A DNA stretch of 64,000 bases from Legionella sp. 515359 (GTDB lineage Bacteria > Pseudomonadota > Gammaproteobacteria > Legionellales > Legionellaceae). A program made the translations under genes and the position numbers. A model generated the notes under the pieces. It had not been told where the DNA came from. It was given only the letters and a program-made list of their open reading frames with translations, and did no database searches. Below, piece after piece: positions 9,415 through 18,120 of the stretch (its first letter is position 1; each line of letters begins with the position of its first letter). The DNA is taken from positions 1 to 64,000 of the forward strand of contig JAPCYN010000007.1 of assembly GCA_025941565.1 (NCBI GenBank), in the 5' to 3' direction.

Positions 9415-11004
9415 GTGAGTAAGAGACAGAGACAACGTAGGCAAAGGAGTGCCGTTACGTTTTTCTCATTCTGTTTCCTGTTTGGATCTAATGCTTGGTC
9501 TCTCCCTACTGCTGAAGATTTACAGGTAAAACAAGCAGAAGAACGGTTGCAAAAAGCCATCGAGAATCCTGAATTTATGTTGCATAACTGGATAGAGCTG
9601 CCAACCTCTCCTGCTGCTCGAAATAAAGCCATGCATCGTCTGAGCTTAAGAGAGGCGATTTTGTTGGCTTTACGTTATAACCCTAATATTCAAAATGCCG
9701 AGCTGGATCGAATTGTACAACGTTATCAATTGCGTTTGGCAAACAATCAGTTCGAATTACAATATGCATTGGGTGCTTCGGGAGTAATCCAAAAAAGTAC
9801 ATTTAATGGAGTAGGTACTGATACTACGCGCACGTTACTAGGAAGTCCTGAATTTAATCTGAAAACAAAATTAGGCACTGAAGCCAATTTATCGATCAAT
9901 AACAACGTCAATGATAATAATAATTACAATCCGGTATTGAATTTTTCCTTAACCCAGCCTTTATTACGTGGTTTTGGAAAGGCAGTAAATGAAGCAGCGC
10001 TTTTAGATGCTAAGGACAACGAATGGTTAAACAAATTGAACTTACAGCAATCGGTCGCGGATCAAGTCACGCAAGTGATTATGGCTTATCGAATGCTCAT
10101 TTTAAGTGGAAATAATTTACAGAATCAGCGTTTGCAGTTAAAAGAAGCAAAAAAATCGTATGAAATTAATGAAAAGAAAATAAAGGCGGGTCAATTAGAA
10201 CCGACAGGTAATATTCAACAATCGTACCAAATTGAATCTTTAAGTTTGATGGTGGAGCAAGCAGAAAATGATTTTCAAACCGCATCGCAAGATCTTTTGC
10301 AGACCATTGGCCTGGATCCCGAATTGCATATATCAGTTCCTAGTGACGTTGCTTTAGACAAACTTGCAGTTCCTGATTTACAGCAGTCTATTGATCGGGC
10401 TTTGAATCATAATACGGTTTATTTGGCACAAAAAATGACATTGCGGGCAGATGAACGTGCTTATAAGGTTGCCAAGAATCAACAATTATGGCAGTTGGAT
10501 GTGTCAGGCAACGTGCAAAGTGGTGTTTTAAATGATGTGACCGGCGTTAATGGAGGGATTAAGGGGATTTACAATGGAAACAACATAACGGAGGCTGCCC
10601 GTTTGACATTAACTGTTCCCTTGCATGATATCAGTCGTCGCAGTCAATTAATTAATGCTAAAGTCCGCCTGGAAAAAGATCGGCTAAACTTACTTGCCAC
10701 GAAGCGAGCATTAATAACGAATGTCACCAACACCATTAACAATATAAAAAGTTTGGCAAAACGTTATCAGTTAGCACTAAAACAAGTGAAACTTGCCGAG
10801 CAATCTTATGCATTGGAGAAGAAAAAGCAACAAGCGGGTATATCCAGTGCATTGGATGTAAACAACACACAGAATCAGTTGATTCAGGCGCAATCGGGAT
10901 TAATCAATGCAAAAATGGCATATCTTAATCAGATATCAAACCTGCAAAGGACTTTGGGAACAACACTGGAGCATTGGCAAATTAAATTAAGGTATGGTGG
11001 ATGA
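9415..11004 (+). CDS. TolC-family outer membrane efflux protein
   Basis: A TolC-like channel of about 529 residues with two outer-membrane-efflux repeats. The first begins at LSLREAILLALRYNPNIQ and the second covers the region with LRADERAYKVAKNQ through IKSLAKRYQLALKQV. It should connect the adaptor and ABC genes behind it to the outer membrane. The start is uncertain. The GTG at 9415 gives a basic n-region (VSKRQRQRRQR), a hydrophobic core and an Ala-Trp-Ser cleavage zone. The frame is open back to 9085, overlapping apaH and reading through the palindrome at 9330, and ATGs at 9214 and 9217 are other choices. The next gene overlaps its stop by 4 bases. Confidence 0.85.
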   Translation: MSKRQRQRRQRSAVTFFSFCFLFGSNAWSLPTAEDLQVKQAEERLQKAIENPEFMLHNWIELPTSPAARNKAMHRLSLREAILLALRYNPNIQNAELDRIVQRYQLRLANNQFELQYALGASGVIQKSTFNGVGTDTTRTLLGSPEFNLKTKLGTEANLSINNNVNDNNNYNPVLNFSLTQPLLRGFGKAVNEAALLDAKDNEWLNKLNLQQSVADQVTQVIMAYRMLILSGNNLQNQRLQLKEAKKSYEINEKKIKAGQLEPTGNIQQSYQIESLSLMVEQAENDFQTASQDLLQTIGLDPELHISVPSDVALDKLAVPDLQQSIDRALNHNTVYLAQKMTLRADERAYKVAKNQQLWQLDVSGNVQSGVLNDVTGVNGGIKGIYNGNNITEAARLTLTVPLHDISRRSQLINAKVRLEKDRLNLLATKRALITNVTNTINNIKSLAKRYQLALKQVKLAEQSYALEKKKQQAGISSALDVNNTQNQLIQAQSGLINAKMAYLNQISNLQRTLGTTLEHWQIKLRYGG

Positions 11005-12149
11005 ACAGGTATTTAAACACGTCAAAAGTTATAATTTTGTTATGCATGGGGTTTCTTTTATCTTCATGCGGTCATCATGAAAAGAAAAAAACGGTTGCGT
11101 TACATCAGTATCAAGTCGAAGAACAGACTTTGCATAAGACCTTGCATTTTACAGGAACGGTTCAGCCCTTACATGAAAATACGATAGCCAGCCCCTTGGA
11201 AGCAGTGGTGGAAACGATGAATTTTCATTACGGACAACTGATCAAAAAAGGCGATGTAATTTTAACTCTAAACTCAACTGAGTTGCAGAGGCAGTTTAAT
11301 GACACATTGACGGAATACTTAAAAGCCAAAGACAGTTATACCCTAGCAAAAGCTAAATTTGTGGGGACTCAGGACTTATGGAATTCGGGTTTATTATCAA
11401 AAAATAATTACATGAGTGAAAAATCAAATGTGGATACAGGTCGGGTTACTTTAATGCAATCCACGCGTAAACTGACGGAAATGCTGGAAAAACTGGATGA
11501 AAACAGTCCCAAAAATTTATCTGCATTGAGTTTGGCTGATTTCGCTAAAATAAAAAAAATTTTGGCCGCAAAGCACAATGTGATCCATATAAAATCACCG
11601 AGCGACGGAGTGTTACTGTACCCGCCTAAAGCAGGTGAGGATAAAAGTGTCCGTGTGACTGTAGGCTCCTCAGTCAAGTCAGGACAAGTTATTGGCTTAA
11701 TTGGTGATTTATCGGGGATCCGGATCGAGATTGATGTCCCGGAAATCGATATAACCCAGATTCAAACCGACATGAATGCCATAGTAAGTGGCGTTGCCTT
11801 TGGCAAATATCAGTTAAAAGGACAATTGGTCGCAGTGAATGCACAAGCATCAAGTACCAATGGATTACCTTTTTTTACCGCGGTAGTTGAGGTGAAGCAA
11901 CTGACTCCTGAACAGCAAAAGTGGATCAAAGTCGGCATGAGTGCCTCGATCGAATTAAGTGTAGATAACGGCAAACAGCTTATCATACCCATTGCTGCCA
12001 TAAAGCGAGAAAAAGGGCAAAGTATTGTTAATTTACAAACCAAGCCTGGTGCTACTGAAAAGCGAGTGATTACAACAGGTGCAGCGCAGGCTGACACAGT
12101 TGTTGTTGAAACAGGTTTAAAGGCTGGAGATGTGGTGGTCTATGAGTGA
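11001..12149 (+). CDS. MacA/HlyD-type periplasmic adaptor lipoprotein
   Basis: A 382-residue membrane fusion protein. A short hydrophobic leader ends in LLSSC, a lipobox, so the mature protein is probably lipid-anchored at the Cys near residue 23. A barrel-sandwich half appears at LHFTGTVQPLHENTIASP, a coiled-coil hairpin at about residues 90-170, then the second lipoyl half (IKSPSDGVLLYPPKAGED) and a beta-barrel and membrane-proximal part. It links the MacB-like ABC transporter to the TolC-like channel in this operon. The substrate is unknown. Confidence 0.88.
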   Translation: MNRYLNTSKVIILLCMGFLLSSCGHHEKKKTVALHQYQVEEQTLHKTLHFTGTVQPLHENTIASPLEAVVETMNFHYGQLIKKGDVILTLNSTELQRQFNDTLTEYLKAKDSYTLAKAKFVGTQDLWNSGLLSKNNYMSEKSNVDTGRVTLMQSTRKLTEMLEKLDENSPKNLSALSLADFAKIKKILAAKHNVIHIKSPSDGVLLYPPKAGEDKSVRVTVGSSVKSGQVIGLIGDLSGIRIEIDVPEIDITQIQTDMNAIVSGVAFGKYQLKGQLVAVNAQASSTNGLPFFTAVVEVKQLTPEQQKWIKVGMSASIELSVDNGKQLIIPIAAIKREKGQSIVNLQTKPGATEKRVITTGAAQADTVVVETGLKAGDVVVYE

Positions 12150-12957
12150 TCTCATTATCAATGACAATAAAAACAGTACGTTGTCTCATGATTTAGCAGA
12201 GGACGCAAGTATTCTTGAACGATTGTTGCATCCGGCAATGAAACCACGACGCATTAATAATGCGAAGACCGCCCAGCACCCCTTAATGGTGCTTACAGAT
12301 ATTGTAAAGACTTATCATCTTGAAGGAATGAGCACCACCATCTTAAAAGAAGTATCACTTACGGTCTATGAAGGAGATTTACTTGCTGTTGTTGGCGCTT
12401 CGGGTTCAGGTAAATCTACTTTGATGAATATTCTGGGGCTTCTGGATAAGGCAGATACCGGGACCTATCTGCTGAAAAATCGCAATGTTGCTGCGTTGAC
12501 AGATGATGAAGCTGCCGACCTACGAAATCAAAATATTGGTTTTGTTTTTCAGCAATTCAATTTATTACCAAGGTTTAGTGCCATGCAAAATGTGGCCTTA
12601 CCGTTAATTTATCGAGGTATTGGAACTGCTGAAATTAAGGAAAGGGTACTTGACTCACTTGAGCGAGTAGGGATGCATCAATATGCACATCATCGACCTA
12701 CCCAATTATCCGGTGGACAACAACAACGTGTTGCTATTGCCCGTGCTTTAGTCACAGAACCCCAGGTGATTTTGGCAGATGAACCAACGGGCGCACTTGA
12801 TTCGCGTACGGGTAATGAAGTAATGAATTTATTTTTAAGTTTGCACGCCCAGGGGCGTAGTATCATTATGATTACCCATGATGAGCAGATTGCCACTTTG
12901 TGTCAGCGCAAAATCACTCTTGTAGATGGTGTCGTTATGGCGGAGACGGTGTCATGA
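12142..12957 (+). CDS. MacB-type ABC transporter, ATP-binding subunit
   Basis: An ABC ATPase of the LolD/MacB class. It has Walker A GASGSGKST, the signature LSGGQQQRVAIARAL, Walker B VILADEPTGALD and the switch His in ITHDEQ. An N-terminal extension of about 50 residues precedes the ATPase fold. The ATG at 12142 overlaps the previous stop; an ATG at 12130 is also in frame. Unlike MacB of E. coli, the ATPase and permease are separate proteins here. Confidence 0.92.
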   Translation: MSDLIINDNKNSTLSHDLAEDASILERLLHPAMKPRRINNAKTAQHPLMVLTDIVKTYHLEGMSTTILKEVSLTVYEGDLLAVVGASGSGKSTLMNILGLLDKADTGTYLLKNRNVAALTDDEAADLRNQNIGFVFQQFNLLPRFSAMQNVALPLIYRGIGTAEIKERVLDSLERVGMHQYAHHRPTQLSGGQQQRVAIARALVTEPQVILADEPTGALDSRTGNEVMNLFLSLHAQGRSIIMITHDEQIATLCQRKITLVDGVVMAETVS

Positions 12958-14147
12958 AATTTGCTGGACATTGTCAACAAGCTTTAGTTAATTTGACTGC
13001 TGCCAAATTACGTTCTTTTTTGGCAGTTTTAGGCATTTTAGTAGGCACCGCTGCTGTTGTGGCATTAATCAGTTGCGGTCAGTTAGCTACAGAAAAAGCA
13101 TTAGCCCAATTCAAGGCATTAGGAACTGATTTATTGGCAATTTCTGTTTACCCAAAAACAACGGATAAATCCTCTGGCAGTATGGAATCAATCTCCGTAG
13201 ACCAATGGGAGCAGTTGCCTGAGCGAATACCCTATATTGTTGATATGGCACCTTACAGCACTGCATACCAGCCCTTGAGTTTCCAAGGTAAATTAATGCA
13301 AGGAGCGGTCATTGGAGCGAATGAGCATTTGCTAAAAATTGTGCATATCAAATTAGCTGCCGGACATTTTGTTTCTTTTGTTGAATCTTATGAACATTAT
13401 TGTGTTATTGGTGCGGGTTTGGCACGGCAAATTAAAGAGGTCAGTTTTGATGATCCCATCGGAAAGCAATTACGGATAGGACAATCCTTATATACGATTA
13501 TCGGAGTGGCTGAGCCTTGGAAGGAAAATGGTTTTTTCAATGAAGACATCAATCAGGCAGCGATTATCCCACTGGCTGGTATTAGCCTTGTCAGTAAGGA
13601 TGCCAAAGTAAATAATGTGATCCTGGAGTTGAAACCTGATAGCCCCATCGATGAGGTGATTGAAGAAATAAGGCAAATTATTGGTTCAATTGCACCTAAA
13701 TTAAGTGTTTTTCCGCGTAGCGCCAAACAAATTATTGCCAGCATGGAAAATCAGGGACAAATTTTTACTTTATTGCTGGCTGTAATCGGTGGAATTTCAC
13801 TTTTGGTTGGTGGAATTGGGGTGATGAATGTCATGTTGGTTTCCGTGAGTGAGCGAAAAAAAGAAATTGGTATCCGTAAAGCTGTTGGCGCTAAAAACAG
13901 CGAAATTCAGGCTTTATTTTTAGTCGAATCCGTCATGCTTTCTTTGCTGGGTGGTCTGCTTGGGGTATTTTTAGGACTCATTTTTACGCGCATTTTAGCC
14001 TATTTTAGTGACTGGAATTTTTCAATCTATCTCCTTCCTCCGGTAGCAGGCTTTCTGGTCTCTGCTGCCACTGGAATTTTCTTTGGTTTTTATCCTGCAC
14101 GACGTGCTGCAAAGTTGGAGCCGGTGGTTTCTCTGCGCAGTGAGTAA
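12954..14147 (+). CDS. MacB-type ABC transporter, FtsX-like permease subunit
   Basis: A permease of about 397 residues with the MacB/FtsX layout: an N-terminal helix (LRSFLAVLGILVGTAAVVAL), a large periplasmic domain at about residues 50-260, then three helices. The conserved VGGIGVMNVMLVSVSERKKE segment lies near the second helix, and the C-terminus has the FYPARRAAKLEPV motif. The start ATG overlaps the ATPase stop as ATGA, so the two are translationally coupled. With the adaptor and TolC-like protein it completes a tripartite exporter. Confidence 0.92.
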   Translation: MKFAGHCQQALVNLTAAKLRSFLAVLGILVGTAAVVALISCGQLATEKALAQFKALGTDLLAISVYPKTTDKSSGSMESISVDQWEQLPERIPYIVDMAPYSTAYQPLSFQGKLMQGAVIGANEHLLKIVHIKLAAGHFVSFVESYEHYCVIGAGLARQIKEVSFDDPIGKQLRIGQSLYTIIGVAEPWKENGFFNEDINQAAIIPLAGISLVSKDAKVNNVILELKPDSPIDEVIEEIRQIIGSIAPKLSVFPRSAKQIIASMENQGQIFTLLLAVIGGISLLVGGIGVMNVMLVSVSERKKEIGIRKAVGAKNSEIQALFLVESVMLSLLGGLLGVFLGLIFTRILAYFSDWNFSIYLLPPVAGFLVSAATGIFFGFYPARRAAKLEPVVSLRSE

Positions 14148-14522
14148 TTATAAATAATTGAAAATTAATGTAGGGCTGACGTCCGCGCTCCGCGCTGTAG
14201 GGGGTAGGACGGGATACGTGTGCGAATGGGTCACTTCTCGGTTTCACTGGCATTGAAACCCTTGTTGTATATAGGCTATGGTCTTTGTTTATAGAAATTA
14301 ATTTTGTATCCAGCAAAATTGATATCGATTAATTCAGTAAACAAAATTGATAAATTTTCAATAAAAACGGCTCATTTCCTATGCGCAGAAGGGGGTATAG
14401 GCCGTTTAAAATATGAAAAGTCCTATTTACCCCACGACACTAATAAATCTCCCAGCCAAATCTATCAATTTATTCGGATTATCAACTCAGTAGGTGGGAT
14501 AGTTCATTATATTAAAACCTCC
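14148..14522. other. AT-rich gap after the export operon
   Basis: This 375-base stretch holds no convincing gene. A 90-codon open frame on the plus strand (14304-14576) runs into the minus-strand ORF and has no credible product or ribosome site. No clear repeat or strong hairpin is visible beyond a short GC-rich patch near 14175. It may be part of a decayed insertion site together with the next kilobase. Confidence 0.5.
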
Positions 14523-14996
14523 TTAACTAATCCGGCAATTCCAGTCAGAATCTTGTTCAGGTGTTTTATCTTTTAGTTTAGATTCGTTCCTTGAATAAAA
14601 TCCTAAACCGTGTGGAATTTTTGCAGTGTCTAAATCAGGTAACGATTTGATTTTAGATAGCTCTTCAAATACAGACTCTGAAAGATAAGTTGATCCGAGT
14701 AAATTCACTACGCTCTTTAAGTCTTTAGCATTGATCTGGTAATCTTCAAATTCCCAATTCAGTTGCATACTTTCCATATGAATATATTTTTGAAGTAATA
14801 TTTTTTTTACAGCATCACATTCAGGGTGGTCTTTTTTAAGTCTAATAGTGATATTGATTAAATAACACTGTTCCGACTCTTTAGAACCGCTCACGGCTTG
14901 GGTATATATTATATCTGAGACAGGCGAGTCTTTTTTCCCATTCTCGAAGCTGATAGAGGCTGGCTTATAATGCGTTTGTTGAGTTCTATGCAACAT
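14523..14996 (-). CDS. Hypothetical protein, 157 residues
   Basis: A soluble, polar protein with no signal peptide or membrane helix and no family that I recognise. It carries YLINITIRLKKDHPECDAVKKILLQ in the middle and a Lys/Glu/Asp-rich C-terminus (ESKLKDKTPEQDSDW). It is solitary, and both flanks are non-coding and AT-rich. A recombinase remnant lies immediately upstream, so horizontal origin is possible. It may be an orphan effector-like gene or a degraded gene. Confidence 0.5.
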   Translation of the reverse strand: MLHRTQQTHYKPASISFENGKKDSPVSDIIYTQAVSGSKESEQCYLINITIRLKKDHPECDAVKKILLQKYIHMESMQLNWEFEDYQINAKDLKSVVNLLGSTYLSESVFEELSKIKSLPDLDTAKIPHGLGFYSRNESKLKDKTPEQDSDWNCRIS

Positions 14997-15168
14997 GTTA
15001 TTTCCTTAAAATTTCATGGATTGAATCCTGCTCTGGAAAAATAGGATACCTAGCAAAGCAACTTTTTGACCGTGAATTAGCGTCTAGGTGCCCAATTTTA
15101 CTCGATAAAATTTTATTATGCATTATCTTTATAAGGCAACTGGACTGGCAACTTGGGAGCAAATAGCA

Positions 15169-15348
15169 CTATAAAGAGGATATAGCTTGCTCATTGATAC
15201 AGCGGTAAAATACAGAACGACTAATCCCTATCGTTTCGCAAATTTGTTTTACTGACATTGTCCCGGTTTGGCTTAGAGCCTGTACGCTCGGTATGCGGGG
15301 TGGTTTATCCTGTTTCCGTTGTTTTGCATCCGGCTGCAGAATCTTATT
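15169..15348 (-). pseudogene. Serine recombinase/resolvase C-terminal fragment
   Basis: Minus-strand translation gives a basic linker (DAKQRKQDKPPRIP), then MSVKQICETIGISRSVFYR, and ends in a stop. This is the helix-turn-helix of Tn3/Hin-type serine recombinases, whose DNA-binding tail has the GISRSTVYRY pattern. The frame is closed upstream by a TAG at 15349-15351 and no catalytic domain follows, so only about 60 residues remain. It marks a former mobile element. Confidence 0.75.
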
Positions 15349-15402
15349 CTATTGCGCCGAATTTATAAGTACTTTATGATGAAAAAATTCTTTTTTATCT
15401 AA

Positions 15403-16818
15403 ATGGACTTGAAAATGTTAAAAAAATCATTGGGAGTGATGGCCCTAACTTCAGGCATTTTTTCTTTTGCTTTTGCGGATGAAGCCCCGCCAAAAACTAC
15501 GAATACATCAGTACCTTCGAGTTACATGCCGGTCGTGATTAACGAGACTTTTGCAAGTATTTTGCAACGAATGAGTAGCGCAAAACAAGCAATTAATGAT
15601 CGGCAACAAGAACTGTTAAAACAACGTTATGATTTGAGTAATAACCCGTCTAAAACCGCAAAGATGTCTAATGGAAAACCCATACAAGAAGGTGTGCGAG
15701 TGAAGCTTCCTGAGGGGGTGACTTGGGAGCAGTTGGCCAAAATGAGTCCTGAGGATGTTAAAAAGCAAGACCTTTTCCCACAGGGTTTCTTACCGTTACC
15801 TCATCCTAATCATCCGGAAGGGGGGATGTTATTTCCCAAATTTGCTATTGATGAAATCAAAAAACAAGAAGACAGAGATTTAACCCGATTTGATTTGGAT
15901 TTTGATATTCCAGATCATTTTTTACCCCCTTTTCCAGCGCCTATTTATTTAACTACCCGGCCTGATCTTGGAGACGTTTCTCAAGGTAAACTGGTTACCA
16001 TTGAGAATTATTATGAGTTGTTCAATGGTCTATTGAATCCTAAACAACTGGAAGGTTTGCGCCTCTTAGTTACTCCATTTCCGCAACAACAATATAATCA
16101 AACTGAAGATCGGCGTACTGTAAAACCAAGTCGCGGAGTTGCTTGTTTTGATTGTCATGCAAACGGTCATACGAACAAGGCAACGCATTTGGTGGGTGAT
16201 ATAAGACCTCAGGAATTTCGTCATCGGATCAATACCCCTACATTACGGGGTTTGAATATCCAAAGATTATTTGGTTCTCAACGTGCTTTAAAGACCGTGG
16301 AGGATTTTACTGAGTTTGAACAAAGAGCTGCCTATTTTGATGGTGATCCCGTTATCGCGACCAAAAAAGGTGTCAATATTTTGGAGCGTGGCAGTCAAGT
16401 TCATTTCATGGCTGAACTTCAGGAAATTCTTGATTTTCCTCCTGCACCTAAATTGACGTGGGAGGGTAAACTGGATCCAGCCAAAGCAAGTCCCGCTGAG
16501 CTACGCGGACAAGAATTGTTTTTTGGTAAGGCAAAATGCTCTGGCTGTCATACTCCGCCTTACTATACTGACAACTCCATGCATAATTTACAGACAGAGC
16601 GATTCTATCAACCACAAATGATTAATGGGATGAAAGCGGTAGGTGACGGATCGATAAAAACATTTCCTTTGCGAGGAATTAAAGATTCTCCACCCTACTT
16701 GCATGATGGTCGTTTGTTAACTCTGGCCGATACGGTAGAGTTTTTTAACCTGGTATTGCAGTTGCAGTTAACCCAAGAAGAAAAGGCAGATTTAACAACA
16801 TTTATGGAAGCACTTTAA
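15403..16818 (+). CDS. Di-heme cytochrome c peroxidase-like protein (MauG family)
   Basis: A 471-residue exported protein with a signal peptide (LKKSLGVMALTSGIFSFAFA, probably cut before DEAPP). Two heme c sites are visible: CFDCH near residue 249 and CSGCH near residue 381. The spacing and the later FPLRGIKDSPPYLHDGRLLTL segment fit the bacterial cytochrome c peroxidase/MauG group. The N-terminal 200 residues are unusual for a simple CcpA. The periplasmic substrate could be hydrogen peroxide or something else. The start may be this ATG or the in-frame ATG at 15415. Confidence 0.85.
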   Translation: MDLKMLKKSLGVMALTSGIFSFAFADEAPPKTTNTSVPSSYMPVVINETFASILQRMSSAKQAINDRQQELLKQRYDLSNNPSKTAKMSNGKPIQEGVRVKLPEGVTWEQLAKMSPEDVKKQDLFPQGFLPLPHPNHPEGGMLFPKFAIDEIKKQEDRDLTRFDLDFDIPDHFLPPFPAPIYLTTRPDLGDVSQGKLVTIENYYELFNGLLNPKQLEGLRLLVTPFPQQQYNQTEDRRTVKPSRGVACFDCHANGHTNKATHLVGDIRPQEFRHRINTPTLRGLNIQRLFGSQRALKTVEDFTEFEQRAAYFDGDPVIATKKGVNILERGSQVHFMAELQEILDFPPAPKLTWEGKLDPAKASPAELRGQELFFGKAKCSGCHTPPYYTDNSMHNLQTERFYQPQMINGMKAVGDGSIKTFPLRGIKDSPPYLHDGRLLTLADTVEFFNLVLQLQLTQEEKADLTTFMEAL

Positions 16819-16845
16819 TACTCACTGTATAATCCCTTTACGTTG

Positions 16846-16865
16846 GCAGCCTGGACACAGGCTGC
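16846..16865. terminator. Perfect 8-bp stem hairpin
   Basis: GCAGCCTG-GACA-CAGGCTGC lies 28 bases after the peroxidase-like gene. It can form a strong stem but has no T-run behind it. It is also a minimal relative of the GTAGCCTGGG repeats. Confidence 0.5.
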
Positions 16866-16887
16866 ATCGCCACGACTTAACGATTTT

Positions 16888-16977
16888 TTTGTCGTTCCCG
16901 CGAAAGCGGGAACCTCTTTCGAATCAGGTGCCATGCCAGAACAGGGATGGATTCCTGCTTTTGCGGGAATGACAACG
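16888..16977. repeat. TTCCCGCG-type inverted repeat
   Basis: GTCGTTCCCGCGAAAGCGGG at the left is mirrored, with mismatches, by CCTGCTTTTGCGGGAATGAC at the right, about 40 bases apart. Each half is itself a hairpin (TTCCCGC/GCGGGAA). Repeats of this form are widespread in proteobacterial genomes as short intergenic elements. An overlapping 61-codon frame (16843-17028) is only repeat sequence. A half copy of the GTAGCCTGGG family follows at about 17050-17075. Confidence 0.8.
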
Positions 16978-17147
16978 ATTCTTAAGCCAAATGGTAGTGA
17001 GGCACAGCGGCAACTTGAGTTTCTATAAGCATAGATAAGAAACCCAGAATTTTGCTATGCTTCACCCAGGCTACTTGTTTTATGATAAATGGTCTATCTT
17101 AAATATTGAGATGGCAATCAGGTAACAGAAAATCAGGGGGAAAGGCT

Positions 17148-18116
17148 ATGAAAAAATGGGGACTTGCGATAATCGCATATGTTCTGGTACATCATGTTGC
17201 CTTCGCACAACAGAATTGGAATGATTGGGTTGCTGGAATCAGGGCAGAAGCGATGCAACAAGGGATTTCACCCGAAATTTTTGATGCGGCATTTGCAGGC
17301 ATTCATGAGCCAAGCCACCAAATCAAAGGACTTTTGCGTTCTCAACCAGAACATCGACTCACCTTCCTTAAATACCGTAACTCACGCGTTGATAATTACA
17401 GGATTGCCATAGGGCGTAAGGAATTCAAAAAAAACCAGGCCGTATTGGAAGCTGTAGCCAAACAATATGGAGTAAACCCGTGTTTCATCGTTTCATTTTG
17501 GGGAATGGAAACCAGCTACGGTTCTTATATGGGTAATTTCCCTGTAGTAAAGGCCTTGGCAACCCTCGCGTATGACTCCAATCGCAAAGAATTTTTCCGT
17601 AAAGAGTTATTTATTGCCCTGCGTATTTTGAATGAGGGGCATGTGAGTTTAGCTGATTTCAAAGGGGAGTGGGCAGGTGCCTCAGGCCAACCTCAATTTT
17701 TACCCTCAAGCTGGGTGAAATATGCAGTTGATTATGATGGTGATGGGCGAAAAGATATTTGGAAGAGTAAACCCGACGCTTTTGCTTCAATTGCAAATTA
17801 TATGAAACAAAACGGCTGGCAAACTGGTGAACCGTGGGCCGTTCAAGTCAAATTGCCTCGTAAATTTGATATGGCTATGGAAGGCAAAACGATTGTGAAG
17901 CCTGTGAGTGAATGGAGTGCAATGGGTGTGCGTACAGAAGATGGTGCACTATTGCCTTATCAAAATCTGCAAGGCAGTATTGTTCAGCCATTAGGTGGCC
18001 CAACCTTCCTGACGTTCCCTAACTATAAGATGATTTTACATTATAATAATTCGATTTATTATGCCGGAGCTATAGGTTATTTAGCAGATAAAATTTGCCA
18101 AGGACAACAAAGGTAG
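17148..18116 (+). CDS. Lytic murein transglycosylase B (MltB-like)
   Basis: An exported transglycosylase of about 322 residues in the SLT_2 family. A signal peptide (MKKWGLAIIAYVLVHHVAFA) is followed by the catalytic region SFWGMETSYGSYMGNFPVVKAL, whose Glu is the expected acid, and later by GEWAGASGQPQFLPSSW and DYDGDGRKDIW. It cleaves glycan strands of peptidoglycan to anhydromuropeptides. The leader lacks a lipobox cysteine, so it looks soluble rather than anchored as MltB is. The start at 17148 follows GGGGGAAAGG; the longer frame from 17106 is less likely. Confidence 0.9.
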   Translation: MKKWGLAIIAYVLVHHVAFAQQNWNDWVAGIRAEAMQQGISPEIFDAAFAGIHEPSHQIKGLLRSQPEHRLTFLKYRNSRVDNYRIAIGRKEFKKNQAVLEAVAKQYGVNPCFIVSFWGMETSYGSYMGNFPVVKALATLAYDSNRKEFFRKELFIALRILNEGHVSLADFKGEWAGASGQPQFLPSSWVKYAVDYDGDGRKDIWKSKPDAFASIANYMKQNGWQTGEPWAVQVKLPRKFDMAMEGKTIVKPVSEWSAMGVRTEDGALLPYQNLQGSIVQPLGGPTFLTFPNYKMILHYNNSIYYAGAIGYLADKICQGQQR

Positions 18117-18120
18117 CGCT

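Noticed and set aside
14304-14576. Plus-strand ORF of 90 codons
   Set aside because: No ribosome site, no recognisable product, and it overlaps the better minus-strand ORF at 14523.
16843-17028. Plus-strand ORF of 61 codons after the peroxidase-like gene
   Set aside because: It consists of the TTCCCGCG repeat and flanking hairpin and is not expected to be translated.
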